This document shows, piece by piece, positions 1 to 7,731 of a DNA stretch of 8,315 nucleotides. The notes beneath the pieces were generated by a model. It was not told the origin of the DNA and did no database searches. It was given only the letters and a program-made list of their open reading frames with translations. Source of the stretch: Actinomycetota bacterium (lineage in GTDB: Bacteria; Actinomycetota; Actinomycetes; Nanopelagicales; Nanopelagicaceae); NCBI GenBank assembly GCA_947452525.1, contig CANGCW010000036.1, positions 1 to 8,315 of the forward strand. Reading direction: 5' to 3'. The translations under genes and the position numbers were made by a program. How positions within the stretch are numbered: position 1 is the stretch's first letter; the number at the start of each line of letters is the position of its first letter.

Positions 1-875
1 CGCTGGAGCCGTTCAGGTGAGACGTGGGTATAAATCTGCGTGGTCTGGAGGGAGGAGTGGCCAAGAATCTCTTGGACGATACGGAGATCCGCTCCCCCTT
101 CCAGCAGGTGAGTCGCTGCGCTGTGGCGAAGTCCGTGAGGGCCCATGTGAATGCCGACGGCGCTTGTAGCTTCGTAGACAACATCGCGAGCTGTTCGCGC
201 ATCAATTCTCTTACCGCGCTTACCAAGAAAGACTGCGCTTCCTGACCCTTCATTCGCCAACTCGCTCCGATACTGATTGCAGTAACTCCGTAGCGCATCG
301 AGTGCGGGCTCGCCAAGTGGAACTGTCCGCTCCTTATTTCCTTTACCAATAACGCGCAGCGTTCCCCGGCTGTAATCAATGCTGGAGAGATCGAGTCCAC
401 ACATCTCGGAGATACGAATACCGGATGAATACAGCACCTCAATCATCGCTAAGTTGCGAGAATTTATGGCGTTCGGTTCTTCGCCAAACCTCTGTTCCAT
501 CGATGCAAGAACTGTCTCTGCCTCAGAGATCTCAAGAACTTCTGGGAGGCCTCGTTGAGTCTTTGGAAGAGCTAACTGCTGACCAATATCTTCAGGAAGC
601 CAGCCATTGCTCGCTGCCCAATATGTAAATGCCCGAATAGAGACGATTCGTCGCGCGAGAGTATTTCGTGCAACGCCACGATCGGAGAGTGAAGCGAGCC
701 AACCACGAAGGTGACGCAGATTAATTGCACTGATTTCTTCAACACCGACGGTGGCGAGATAGTTCACAAAGGATTCTAAATCGCTGATGTAACCCTTAAC
801 TGAGTTATCAGAGAGATTGCGCACCAAGATCAGATGCTCTTGATAAGCACCAATCAACTCTTGAGATGCAGACAT
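1..875 (-). CDS. xerC: Tyrosine recombinase XerC (partial, last few codons beyond left edge)
   Basis: Site-specific tyrosine recombinase. XerC acts with XerD at the dif site near the replication terminus to resolve chromosome dimers into monomers. My reading of the minus strand from ATG at 875 gives an uninterrupted 291 residues to the window edge; the family is about 300 residues, so only roughly the last ten and the stop are missing. Residues about 5-90 form the N-terminal SAM-like core-binding domain and about 110-291 the catalytic domain. All catalytic residues are visible: R154 (GIRISE), K178 (GKGNKER), H247 and R250 (HGLRH), H273 (LGHSS) and nucleophile Y282 (QIYTH). The HGLRHSAATHLL block and the THVSPERL tail resemble actinobacterial XerC more than XerD. 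The start lies 9 bases after the cimA stop in the same frame, with only an AGG one base from the ATG, so translation may depend on coupling to cimA. There are no signs of a phage or integron integrase or of neighbouring mobile genes. The XerC versus XerD assignment is the less certain part. Confidence 0.92.
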   Translation of the reverse strand, partial: MSASQELIGAYQEHLILVRNLSDNSVKGYISDLESFVNYLATVGVEEISAINLRHLRGWLASLSDRGVARNTLARRIVSIRAFTYWAASNGWLPEDIGQQLALPKTQRGLPEVLEISEAETVLASMEQRFGEEPNAINSRNLAMIEVLYSSGIRISEMCGLDLSSIDYSRGTLRVIGKGNKERTVPLGEPALDALRSYCNQYRSELANEGSGSAVFLGKRGKRIDARTARDVVYEATSAVGIHMGPHGLRHSAATHLLEGGADLRIVQEILGHSSLQTTQIYTHVSPERLQ

Positions 876-884
876 ACCTGCAGA

Positions 885-2474
885 TTACTCTGGTTGACGT
901 CCCTGGCGGAGCAATCCGAAGGTAACGGCATCTTCGAGTGCCATTGCAGAAGCGGCGATCACGTTCTCATGAACACCAATCGTGCTCCACTCACCGTCGC
1001 CATCCTTTGTCTCAACAAGTACGCGAGTTACTGCGCCTGTGCCTGCGCGACCCTCAAGGATACGGACCTTGTAATCAGTAAGTTCGAGCTTTGCGAGCTC
1101 TGGATAGATCTTAAGAAGGCCGCTGCGAAGTGCGTTATCAATTGCGTTAACGGGGCCGTTACCAGTTCCGGCAGATTCAATCTTCTCGCCCTTTGCAATA
1201 ATCGTGACTCTTGCCTGCGAGGTTACCTCGCCGCTCTCTCCACCATCAACGGTGATTGCCCAATTCTCAATGGTGAAGAACTGAGGACGGCGACCGTCGA
1301 GCTCTTCACGGAGTAGCAATTCAAAAGATGCATCTGCTGCTTCGAAGGTGAAGCCGCGGGACTCCATCTCCTTGACGCGTCCAACAACGCGAGAGACAAC
1401 CTCTTTATTGCTGGAGAGGTCGATACCTAGTTCACGAGACTTCAATTCGATTGAGGCGCGGCCAGCCATCTCTGAAACGAGCATGCGCATATCGTTTCCA
1501 ACAGATTCTGGATCCTCGTGCTGGTACATCGCAGGATCGACCTTGATTGCACTCGCATGAAGACCAGCCTTATGCGCGAATGCTGAGATTCCTACATATG
1601 GTTGGCGTGCAGATGGGGCAACATTTGTCACTTCAGCGACGGCATGTGAAATGCGGAATGCTTCTCGGAGTGCGCCTTGAGGGAGCACTGGTTGCTTCTT
1701 CTTTAATTCAAGATTTGCGATGATGCTGACGAGGTCGGCATTACCCGTGCGCTCACCATAGCCATTGAGCGTGCCCTGAACATGTGTAACGCCGGCGCTA
1801 ATAGCAGCGAGTGAGTTAGCAACAGCGCAACCGGTGTCGTTATGGCAGTGGATTCCAAGGCGGGCACCTGAAGCCTGCAGAACATCATGCACAGTCTGCG
1901 ATAGCTCGTCAGGCAACATGCCACCGTTGGTATCGCAGAGTGCGATGACATCGGCGCCTGCTTCGGCAGCGACCTTGATTACCTCGAGTGCGTAGGCCTT
2001 GTTCGACTTGTAGCCGTCAAAGAAGTGTTCTGCATCGAGGAAGACGCGCTGTCCACCCTCTTTAAGGAACTGAATAGAGTCGACAATCATCTTGAGGTTC
2101 TCATCAAGATTTGTCTTCAACGCGAGATCAACGTGGCGATCATGGCTCTTAGCAACGAGCGTTACCGCTGCAGCTCGTGAATCTTGTAGTGCACGGAGAA
2201 GTACATCATCCGCCGCCTTTACGCCTGGGCGACGAGTCGCTCCGAAGGCAACGAAGGTTGCATTCTTTAACTGCAACTCTTTTTGTGCCCGCTTAAAGAA
2301 CTCAGTGTCTTTTGGATTAGCTCCGGGCCATCCACCCTCAATAAAGCCAACGCCGAGGTCATCTAGATGGCGAGCGATCGCTAACTTATCGTGGACAGAG
2401 AGATTGAGACCCTCTTGCTGCGCACCATCGCGGAGCGTTGTGTCATAGATGTGGAATGAATCATTAACAGTCAT
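885..2474 (-). CDS. cimA: (R)-citramalate synthase
   Basis: Condenses pyruvate with acetyl-CoA to (R)-citramalate in the cytosol, the committed step of the threonine-independent route to 2-oxobutyrate and isoleucine. The protein has 529 residues, normal for this family. Residues about 5-280 form the HMGL-like TIM barrel: YDTTLRDGAQ at 10-19 with R15 and D16, the metal-binding HCHND with H209 and H211, and NGYGERTGNADL at 237-248. HKAGLHASA at 301-309 lies in the linker subdomain, and about 395-520 is the C-terminal LeuA-type dimerisation and allosteric domain, probably sensing isoleucine. The EGGWPGANPKD segment at 46-56 is characteristic of citramalate synthases rather than 2-isopropylmalate or homocitrate synthases; this motif decides the call. 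The ATG directly abuts the ilvE TAA (TAAATG) and no good Shine-Dalgarno is visible, which suggests translational coupling. LeuB, which acts later in the same route, is encoded two genes upstream. A 2-isopropylmalate synthase activity cannot be excluded from sequence alone. Confidence 0.93.
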   Translation of the reverse strand: MTVNDSFHIYDTTLRDGAQQEGLNLSVHDKLAIARHLDDLGVGFIEGGWPGANPKDTEFFKRAQKELQLKNATFVAFGATRRPGVKAADDVLLRALQDSRAAAVTLVAKSHDRHVDLALKTNLDENLKMIVDSIQFLKEGGQRVFLDAEHFFDGYKSNKAYALEVIKVAAEAGADVIALCDTNGGMLPDELSQTVHDVLQASGARLGIHCHNDTGCAVANSLAAISAGVTHVQGTLNGYGERTGNADLVSIIANLELKKKQPVLPQGALREAFRISHAVAEVTNVAPSARQPYVGISAFAHKAGLHASAIKVDPAMYQHEDPESVGNDMRMLVSEMAGRASIELKSRELGIDLSSNKEVVSRVVGRVKEMESRGFTFEAADASFELLLREELDGRRPQFFTIENWAITVDGGESGEVTSQARVTIIAKGEKIESAGTGNGPVNAIDNALRSGLLKIYPELAKLELTDYKVRILEGRAGTGAVTRVLVETKDGDGEWSTIGVHENVIAASAMALEDAVTFGLLRQGRQPE

Positions 2475-3560
2475 TTAGCAGACTCGCACATTCCAGCCAT
2501 GGGCATCTTCAACGACACCATGCTGAATCTCGAGCAAGCGCTTGCGGATTGCAGCGGTAATTGGACCAGGCTCACCGTTGCCGGTCTGCCATGTTCCATG
2601 TGAGCTCTTTGCTGCGCCAATCGCAGAGACAACAGCAGCTGTTCCGCAGGCGAAGATCTCGCTGATCTCACCGCTTGCAACGCCATCGCGCCAATCATCG
2701 ATTGTCAACATCGTCTCTTCAACTTTGTAACCGAGATCCTCGCCGACCTTCAGAATAGAGTCACGAGTAATTCCTGGAAGCAGTGTTCCGGTGAGCTTTG
2801 GAGTAAGGATTGTTGCATCACTTCCACTTCCCTTGATGAAGTAGAGGTTCATTCCGCCCATCTCTTCAACATAACGGCGCTCTTTCGCATCGAGCCATAC
2901 GACCTGATCGCAACCTTCTGCTGCTGCCTGCTTCTGTGCCATAAGTGATGCTGCATAGTTTCCGCCGCACTTCGCCTCACCGGTACCACCGAGAGCTGCA
3001 CGAACATATTCAGTGCTAATCCAGACCGTGACTGCCTTACTTGCATTGAAGTAGGCAGATGCCGGTGTTGCAATGAGAAGGTACATCGCCTTATTGGATG
3101 GGCGTACGCCAAGTCCAACTTCGGTCGCAATCATGAATGGACGGATGTAAAGCGATTCACCAACATTTGTTGGGACCCAACCACGGTCCTGCTTCACCAA
3201 CTCTTTGACGGTGTCGATGAAGAAGTCGACTGGCATCTCAGGGAGCGCAAGACGCTTTGCGCTCTTTGCAAAACGGAGAGCGTTCGCCTCTGGACGGAAG
3301 AGGCTGATCCCGCCATCTGGCTGCGAGTACGCCTTCATTCCCTCAAAGATCTCTTGGCCATAATGGAAGACCGCTGTTGCAGGATCCAAAGTGATTGGAC
3401 CATATGGCTTAAGCGTTGCATCGCTCCAGCCATCTGCCTCACTCCACTCTGCAACGACCATATTGTCGGTGTAGTACTTACCGAAACCACCCTCAGCAAT
3501 CTTCGCAGCGCGAGCAGTAGCTTCAAGTGGTTGTGTATTAGGAGTGAGATTTACCTTCAT
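2475..3560 (-). CDS. ilvE: Branched-chain amino acid aminotransferase
   Basis: PLP-dependent fold-type IV transaminase performing the last step of valine, leucine and isoleucine synthesis, with glutamate as amino donor. It has 361 residues, the usual length of the longer bacterial/eukaryotic-like BCAT subfamily (about 360) rather than the E. coli type of about 310. The PLP Schiff-base lysine is K197 in EAKCGGNYA. Other family landmarks are FHYGQEIFEGMKAY at 65-78, LFRP at 87-90, YIRPFM at 138-143, VEEMGGMN at 231-238 and the phosphate-binding FACGTAAVV at 303-311. The ATG at 3560 lies one base after the leuB stop. A GGAGG at 3577-3573, inside the leuB tail, gives a strong but somewhat distant ribosome site (12-base spacer). 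Downstream, its TAA abuts the cimA ATG. The preceding and following genes supply its oxo-acid substrates, which supports the assignment over a D-amino-acid transaminase or aminodeoxychorismate lyase of the same fold. Confidence 0.96.
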   Translation of the reverse strand: MKVNLTPNTQPLEATARAAKIAEGGFGKYYTDNMVVAEWSEADGWSDATLKPYGPITLDPATAVFHYGQEIFEGMKAYSQPDGGISLFRPEANALRFAKSAKRLALPEMPVDFFIDTVKELVKQDRGWVPTNVGESLYIRPFMIATEVGLGVRPSNKAMYLLIATPASAYFNASKAVTVWISTEYVRAALGGTGEAKCGGNYAASLMAQKQAAAEGCDQVVWLDAKERRYVEEMGGMNLYFIKGSGSDATILTPKLTGTLLPGITRDSILKVGEDLGYKVEETMLTIDDWRDGVASGEISEIFACGTAAVVSAIGAAKSSHGTWQTGNGEPGPITAAIRKRLLEIQHGVVEDAHGWNVRVC

Positions 3561-3561
3561 T

Positions 3562-4605
3562 TTATTTCAGCGCCTCCGCTAGTGCCGTACCGATCTCTTG
3601 TGTACTTCTCTTGACGCCTGCGCGTGATGCAAGGTCCTTTGATACTACATCTGAAATCTCTTGAGCAGCCGCCTCAAAACCAAGGTGGGTAAGCATGAGC
3701 GCTACAGAGAGCACTGTTGCCGTTGGATCAGCGACGTTCTGCCCTGCGATATCTGGCGCTGAACCATGAATCGGCTCGAACATGGAAGGGAACTTGCCAG
3801 TTGGATTGATATTTCCAGAGGCTGCAATTCCAATTCCACCTGAGATCGCTGCTGCGATATCAGTGATGATATCTCCGAAGAGATTATCTGTGACGACTAC
3901 ATCGAAACGTGATGGCTGAGTTACGAAGAACATTGATGCAGCATCAACGTGGATGTAATCGGTGTCAATACTTGGATACTCTTTTGCAACCTCATTAAAG
4001 GTTCGAGTCCAGAGTCCACCTGCACGAGTAAGAACGTTGTTCTTATGAACGAGAGTTACCTTCTTGCGAGGACGGGTCATCGCCTTCTCGAATGCATAAC
4101 GGATGGCACGCTCTGCGCCATTGCGCGTATTGATGCTCTCCTCTGTTGCAACTTCAAAAGGTGTTCCCTGCTGAAGAACGCCACCTGCACCGATATATGG
4201 ACCCTCAGTACCTTCGCGAACAACGATGAAGTCAACTTCACCTGGGTTCTTGAGTGGTGATTCAACTCCCGGCCACAGCTTTGTTGGGCGGAGGTTGATG
4301 TAGTGATCGAATGCGAAGCGGAGCTTGAGAAGAAGGCCGCGCTCGAGAACACCTGATGGAACGGATGGATCACCGACCGCACCGAGAAGAAGTACATCCT
4401 GCTTCGCCATCTCAGCCATCACTGCATCAGGAAGGGTCTCCCCTGTCTTGTGCCAGTACTTCGCACCTAGTTCATACTCGGTGCGCTCAAAGGTGAGACC
4501 GTGCTTTGCAGAGATAACATCGAGGACTTTAAGTCCTTCTGCAACAACCTCGGGGCCGATGCCATCGCCTGCGATGACGCCGAGCTTAAAGTTCTTCTTA
4601 CTCAT
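3562..4605 (-). CDS. leuB: 3-isopropylmalate dehydrogenase
   Basis: NAD-dependent oxidative decarboxylase converting (2R,3S)-3-isopropylmalate to 2-oxoisocaproate in leucine synthesis. The same enzyme class oxidises 3-methylmalate to 2-oxobutyrate in the citramalate pathway, which is relevant because cimA is in this cluster. The 347 residues fit the family. Visible features are GDGIGPEV at 13-20, the LeuB-specific substrate segment RGLLLKLRFAFDHYINLRP around 89-107, VREGTEGPY at 129-137, catalytic Y137 and K188 (VHKNN), metal ligands in DNLFGDIITD (D245, D249) and FEPIHGSAPDIAG at 276-288. D285 in that last motif is the residue that selects NAD over NADP. The leucine-rich RGLLLKLR segment argues against isocitrate or tartrate dehydrogenase. 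The ATG overlaps the serA stop by one base (TAATG) and no strong Shine-Dalgarno precedes it, so re-initiation after serA is likely. LeuC/LeuD are not in the window. Confidence 0.96.
   Translation of the reverse strand: MSKKNFKLGVIAGDGIGPEVVAEGLKVLDVISAKHGLTFERTEYELGAKYWHKTGETLPDAVMAEMAKQDVLLLGAVGDPSVPSGVLERGLLLKLRFAFDHYINLRPTKLWPGVESPLKNPGEVDFIVVREGTEGPYIGAGGVLQQGTPFEVATEESINTRNGAERAIRYAFEKAMTRPRKKVTLVHKNNVLTRAGGLWTRTFNEVAKEYPSIDTDYIHVDAASMFFVTQPSRFDVVVTDNLFGDIITDIAAAISGGIGIAASGNINPTGKFPSMFEPIHGSAPDIAGQNVADPTATVLSVALMLTHLGFEAAAQEISDVVSKDLASRAGVKRSTQEIGTALAEALK
3573..3577 (-). promoter_or_regulatory. Probable ribosome binding site of ilvE
   Basis: GGAGG on the minus strand inside the final leuB codons, 12 bases before the ilvE ATG. 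The core is strong but the spacing is longer than optimal; the leuB stop lies between the site and the start, so coupling probably contributes. Confidence 0.5.
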
Positions 4606-6197
4606 TATGAGACCACCGTAACCGAGCGGACGAGTTCAGCGTTCGTCTCTGCTCTCACTTGTTCCATTACATCTGCAGGCAAATCTGAATCAACAGTGAG
4701 TGCCATAAGCGCCTCATCGCCAGTTGCATGCTTTGAGACCTGCATGCCATTGATGTTAATTCCAGCTTTTCCAAGTACGCCACCGAGCGCGCCGACCATT
4801 CCTGGTCGGTCTGCATAACGGAGGAAGACGAGGTGATCTGAAGGTGGAAGATCAAGGTCAAAACCATCGATCGCAATGATCTTCTCGACCTTGCGCATAC
4901 CCATCAGGGTTCCATCAACAACAACTGACTTGCCATCAGCGAACGCTGCACGCAATGAGATTGCGCTGCGATACATATGCGACTCTGGTGTTGAGGTGAC
5001 TGATGCAGAGATGCCGCGGTCAACGGCCAGACCTGGTGCATTTACATATGTGACATCTTCACAGTTGCTCGCGATGAGTGCGCCCTTAAGTGCGCTCGTT
5101 GCAAGGATTGTTGCGTCGTACTCCGCGATCTCACCCTGAACCTGGACGTCAAGCGTTGTTGGCTGTGCGCCACCCATGACCGATGCAATCTGTGCCATCT
5201 TCTCAACGAGTGAGAGGCTTGGACGAATCTCTTCGTGGATCGCTCCACCTTTAACGTTTACTGCATCTGGCACTAGCTCTCCAGCGAGTGCCTTACGGAC
5301 AGAAACGGCAACTGCAATACCTGCGCGCTCCTGCGCCTCGTCTGTTGATGCACCAAGGTGAGGTGTGGCAACCACATTATCGAGTGTGAAGAGTGGTGAG
5401 TCGGTGCATGGCTCTGTTGAAAATACATCAAGTCCTGCACCAGCAACGCGACCTTCAGTAAGCGCTGCGTAGAGAGCAGCCTCATCGAGAACGCCACCAC
5501 GTGCCGCGTTAACAATGCGAACAGTTGGCTTTACCTTCTTCAGTGCCTCTTCACCAATGAGATTTGCAGTCTCCTTCGTCTTAGGAAGGTGGATGGTGAT
5601 GAAATCACTTGTTCGCAATAGCTCATCGAGTTCAACGAGACGAACATTTAGCTGTGCAGCGCGGGCGGGTGACATGTATGGGTCATATGCAATGACATTC
5701 ATGCCGAAGGCCTGCATGCGTGCAGCAACAAGTTGTCCGATACGTCCAAAACCAACGATGCCGAGAGTCTTCTCGAAGATCTCAGCTCCGGTGTACTTAG
5801 AACGTGCCCACTTACCCGCACGAAGAGCGGCATGCGCAGGAGAGATGAATCGCGCACTTGCGAGCAAGAGCGAGATTGCAAGTTCTGCAGCACTGACGAT
5901 ATTTGAGGTAGGAGCGTTAACGACCATGACTCCCGCAGCAGTTGCTGCAGGAATCTCGACGTTATCTAGACCAACACCTGCACGAGCAATGACCTTAAGA
6001 CCCTTTGCGGCGGCGATTGCCTCCGCATCCATCTTGGTAGCGGATCGAATAAGTACTGCATCAACGCCTGCAGAGAGAGCTGCAAGGAGTTCGTTACGGT
6101 CTGCACCGTTGCAGTGACGAACTTCGAAATCGGGGCCAAGCGCCTCCATGGTGGCAGGGCTTAACTCCTCGGCTATCAAGACGACGGGTTTAGCCAC
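4605..6197 (-). CDS. serA: D-3-phosphoglycerate dehydrogenase, type I
   Basis: Oxidises 3-phosphoglycerate to 3-phosphohydroxypyruvate with NAD, the first committed step of serine (hence glycine and one-carbon) synthesis. I chose the GTG at 6197, giving 530 residues: it yields the standard start (M)AKPVVLIAEELSP, overlaps the ilvC stop by 8 bases, and has AAGAGGG upstream at 6215-6209. The ATG at 6224 would add nine non-conserved residues and a 35-base overlap. In the 530 numbering, the substrate-binding halves flank a Rossmann domain with GIVGFGRIG at 146-154 and NAD-binding D172. Catalytic R233 (NAARGG), E262 and H280 (ATPHLGAS) are all present. About 315-445 is the allosteric substrate-binding domain and about 455-530 the ACT domain, where serine normally binds. 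Both regulatory domains are intact, as in Mycobacterium-type SerA. It sits between ilvC and leuB in an otherwise branched-chain operon, an arrangement I recall from other actinobacteria. Confidence 0.95.
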   Translation of the reverse strand: MAKPVVLIAEELSPATMEALGPDFEVRHCNGADRNELLAALSAGVDAVLIRSATKMDAEAIAAAKGLKVIARAGVGLDNVEIPAATAAGVMVVNAPTSNIVSAAELAISLLLASARFISPAHAALRAGKWARSKYTGAEIFEKTLGIVGFGRIGQLVAARMQAFGMNVIAYDPYMSPARAAQLNVRLVELDELLRTSDFITIHLPKTKETANLIGEEALKKVKPTVRIVNAARGGVLDEAALYAALTEGRVAGAGLDVFSTEPCTDSPLFTLDNVVATPHLGASTDEAQERAGIAVAVSVRKALAGELVPDAVNVKGGAIHEEIRPSLSLVEKMAQIASVMGGAQPTTLDVQVQGEIAEYDATILATSALKGALIASNCEDVTYVNAPGLAVDRGISASVTSTPESHMYRSAISLRAAFADGKSVVVDGTLMGMRKVEKIIAIDGFDLDLPPSDHLVFLRYADRPGMVGALGGVLGKAGININGMQVSKHATGDEALMALTVDSDLPADVMEQVRAETNAELVRSVTVVS

Positions 6198-7224
6198 GTG
6201 CTGCTGTGCCCTCTTGGTAATCATCCTTGGTTGAAGAGTTAACCCATGACATCATCTTGCGAAGGTCGCGGCCAACAGTCTCAATCTGGTGCTTCTCGCC
6301 AGCTGCGCGAAGCGCCTTGAACTCAGGTGCGCCAGCCTCTTGGTCATCGATGAAGCGCTTAGCAAATGCACCGTTCTGAATATCGTCGAGCACCTTCTTC
6401 ATATTTGTCTTAACGCTTGGATCGATAACGCGTGGACCAGAGACATAATCTCCGTACTCAGCGGTGTCAGATACTGACCAACGCTGCTTCGCGATTCCAC
6501 CTTCGTACATAAGGTCAACGATCAACTTCAATTCGTGCAGGCACTCGAAGTATGCAACTTCTGGCTGGTAACCAGCTTCAACGAGCGTCTCAAAGCCGTA
6601 CATAACGAGCTGTGATGCTCCACCGCAGAGAACTGACTGCTCACCGAAGAGATCGGTCTCGCACTCTTCCTTGAAGGTTGTGAGGATTCCGCCAGCGCGA
6701 AGTCCGCCGATTGCCTTCGCGTATGAAAGTGTGAGAGGCCATGCGTTTCCTGTTGCATCCTGCTCAACAGCAACGAGTACAGGAACGCCACGACCGGCTG
6801 CATACTCACGGCGAACGAGGTGGCCTGGGCCCTTTGGAGCAACCATCGCGATATCGATATTTGCCTCAGGCTTGATGTACCCGAAGCGAATGTTGAATCC
6901 ATGTCCGAAGAAGAGAGCCGATCCTGGCTTCAAGTTAGGAAGGATTGAATCTGTGTAAATATGGCGCTGTAGGTGATCTGGAGCTAGAAGCATTACAACA
7001 TCTGCTTCTTTAACTGCCTCTGCTACAGAGAGAACGCGAAGTCCCTCAGCCTCTGCCTTTGCGCGAGACTTTGAACCATCGGCGAGACCAATGCGAACGT
7101 CGACTCCGCTATCGCGAAGATTCAATGAGTGAGCATGGCCTTGTGATCCGTAACCAATCACTGCAACTTTCTTGCCCTGAATGATTGATAGGTCTGCATC
7201 TTCATCATGATATTGAGTAGCCAC
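6190..7224 (-). CDS. ilvC: Ketol-acid reductoisomerase, class I
   Basis: Mg-dependent isomerisation and NADPH reduction of 2-acetolactate or 2-aceto-2-hydroxybutyrate to the dihydroxy acids, second step of the shared valine/isoleucine pathway. The 344 residues match short class I enzymes. The N-terminal Rossmann domain carries GYGSQGHAHSLNLRDSG at 24-40 and a cofactor-specificity loop GLADGSKS at 46-53, whose serines (S51, S53) fit binding of the NADPH 2'-phosphate. H108 (GHGF) and K131 (APKGPGH) line the active site. The knotted all-helical domain from about 183 shows metal ligands D191 and E195 (ETDLFGEQ), E227 and E231 (YFECLHE), and substrate contact S252 (SVSDTAEYGD). The start is a GTG, six bases after the ilvN stop, with GAAAGG at 7239-7234 spaced nine bases. 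A later in-frame ATG in place of this start would delete the conserved DADLSIIQG leader, so the GTG is preferred. Its 3' end overlaps serA. Confidence 0.97.
   Translation of the reverse strand: MATQYHDEDADLSIIQGKKVAVIGYGSQGHAHSLNLRDSGVDVRIGLADGSKSRAKAEAEGLRVLSVAEAVKEADVVMLLAPDHLQRHIYTDSILPNLKPGSALFFGHGFNIRFGYIKPEANIDIAMVAPKGPGHLVRREYAAGRGVPVLVAVEQDATGNAWPLTLSYAKAIGGLRAGGILTTFKEECETDLFGEQSVLCGGASQLVMYGFETLVEAGYQPEVAYFECLHELKLIVDLMYEGGIAKQRWSVSDTAEYGDYVSGPRVIDPSVKTNMKKVLDDIQNGAFAKRFIDDQEAGAPEFKALRAAGEKHQIETVGRDLRKMMSWVNSSTKDDYQEGTAARG
6209..6215 (-). promoter_or_regulatory. Probable ribosome binding site deciding the serA start
   Basis: AAGAGGG on the minus strand, within the end of ilvC and 11 bases before the GTG at 6197. 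The alternative ATG at 6224 has only an AAGG directly touching it, which is too close for normal use, so this site favours the GTG. The spacer is slightly long. Confidence 0.5.
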
Positions 7225-7230
7225 TTGGTC

Positions 7231-7731
7231 TTACCTTTCGTTGGTTGTTAAGCGAAGTCCGCGCTCCATTGCGACGAGCCCAGATTGAACGAGTTCTTTG
7301 ATTCCATACGGTTCAAGAACTCGGAGGAGCGCCTGAATCTTTTCTGCATTTCCAGTTGCTTCGATTGTGACTGCATCTTGTGCAACATCGACAACCTTGG
7401 CACGGAAGAGTTGAACGGTCTCAAGTACTTGAGATCGGTTAGTTGGCGTAGTCGCCACTTTCACGAGTAACAACTCACGCTGCACTGAGGTGACAGGGTC
7501 GAGTTGAGTAATCGAGATGACATTAATTAACTTATCGAGTTGTTGGATGACCTGCTCAAGGGCATGACCTTCAACATTGATGACAATTGTCATACGCGAA
7601 ATCTCTGGATCCTCAGTTGGCCCTACTGCCAGAGAGTCGATGTTGTATCCGCGACGTGAGAAGAGCGCGGAGATGCGCGCGAGAACGCCGGGGCTATTCT
7701 CAACGAGAACGGAGAGGGTATGAGTAGCCAT
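7231..7731 (-). CDS. ilvN: Acetolactate synthase small (regulatory) subunit
   Basis: Regulatory subunit that activates the IlvB catalytic subunit and confers end-product (typically valine) inhibition. The 166 residues are the standard length of the IlvH/IlvN long form. Residues about 4-78 form an ACT domain beginning TLSVLVENSPGVLARI, and about 83-158 form the C-terminal small-subunit domain. Positions equivalent to the valine-site residues of E. coli IlvH (N11, G14, N29) are retained as N12, G15 and N30 (RRGYNIDSL), so feedback control is expected to be intact; that is inference from alignment by eye. The ATG overlaps the ilvB stop by one base (TAATG) and has an excellent AGGAG at 7741-7737 with a five-base spacer. 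ilvC follows six bases downstream. Confidence 0.97.
   Translation of the reverse strand: MATHTLSVLVENSPGVLARISALFSRRGYNIDSLAVGPTEDPEISRMTIVINVEGHALEQVIQQLDKLINVISITQLDPVTSVQRELLLVKVATTPTNRSQVLETVQLFRAKVVDVAQDAVTIEATGNAEKIQALLRVLEPYGIKELVQSGLVAMERGLRLTTNER
7234..7239 (-). promoter_or_regulatory. Ribosome binding site of ilvC (supports GTG start)
   Basis: GAAAGG on the minus strand, directly before the ilvN TAA and nine bases before the GTG at 7224. It supports use of the GTG as the ilvC initiation codon. Confidence 0.7.

Noticed and set aside
1..875. The tyrosine recombinase as an integrase marking an island or integron
   Set aside because: The sequence fits housekeeping XerC, base composition matches its neighbours, and no att repeats, tRNA or phage genes are seen in the window.
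876..884. Possible terminator or promoter between cimA and xerC
   Set aside because: Only nine bases separate the genes and neither an inverted repeat with a T tract nor promoter boxes are visible there.
834..1316. A 160-codon open frame on the plus strand
   Set aside because: It is antisense to the cimA C-terminus and the start of xerC, both of which are clearly conserved on the other strand. Its cysteine-rich sequence has no recognisable domain.
4000..4010. GGTTCGAGTCC, resembling a tRNA T-arm, on the plus strand
   Set aside because: It sits inside leuB coding sequence, and I could not find acceptor, D or anticodon arms around it. Chance match.
5515..6117. A 200-codon open frame on the plus strand
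   Set aside because: It lies wholly antisense to the conserved Rossmann region of serA, has low-complexity Ser/Ala/Arg-rich composition, and matches no family I know. It is a codon-usage shadow.
6528..6902. A 124-codon open frame on the minus strand in another frame
   Set aside because: It is contained in ilvC, whose own frame carries all catalytic motifs; this is an out-of-frame shadow.
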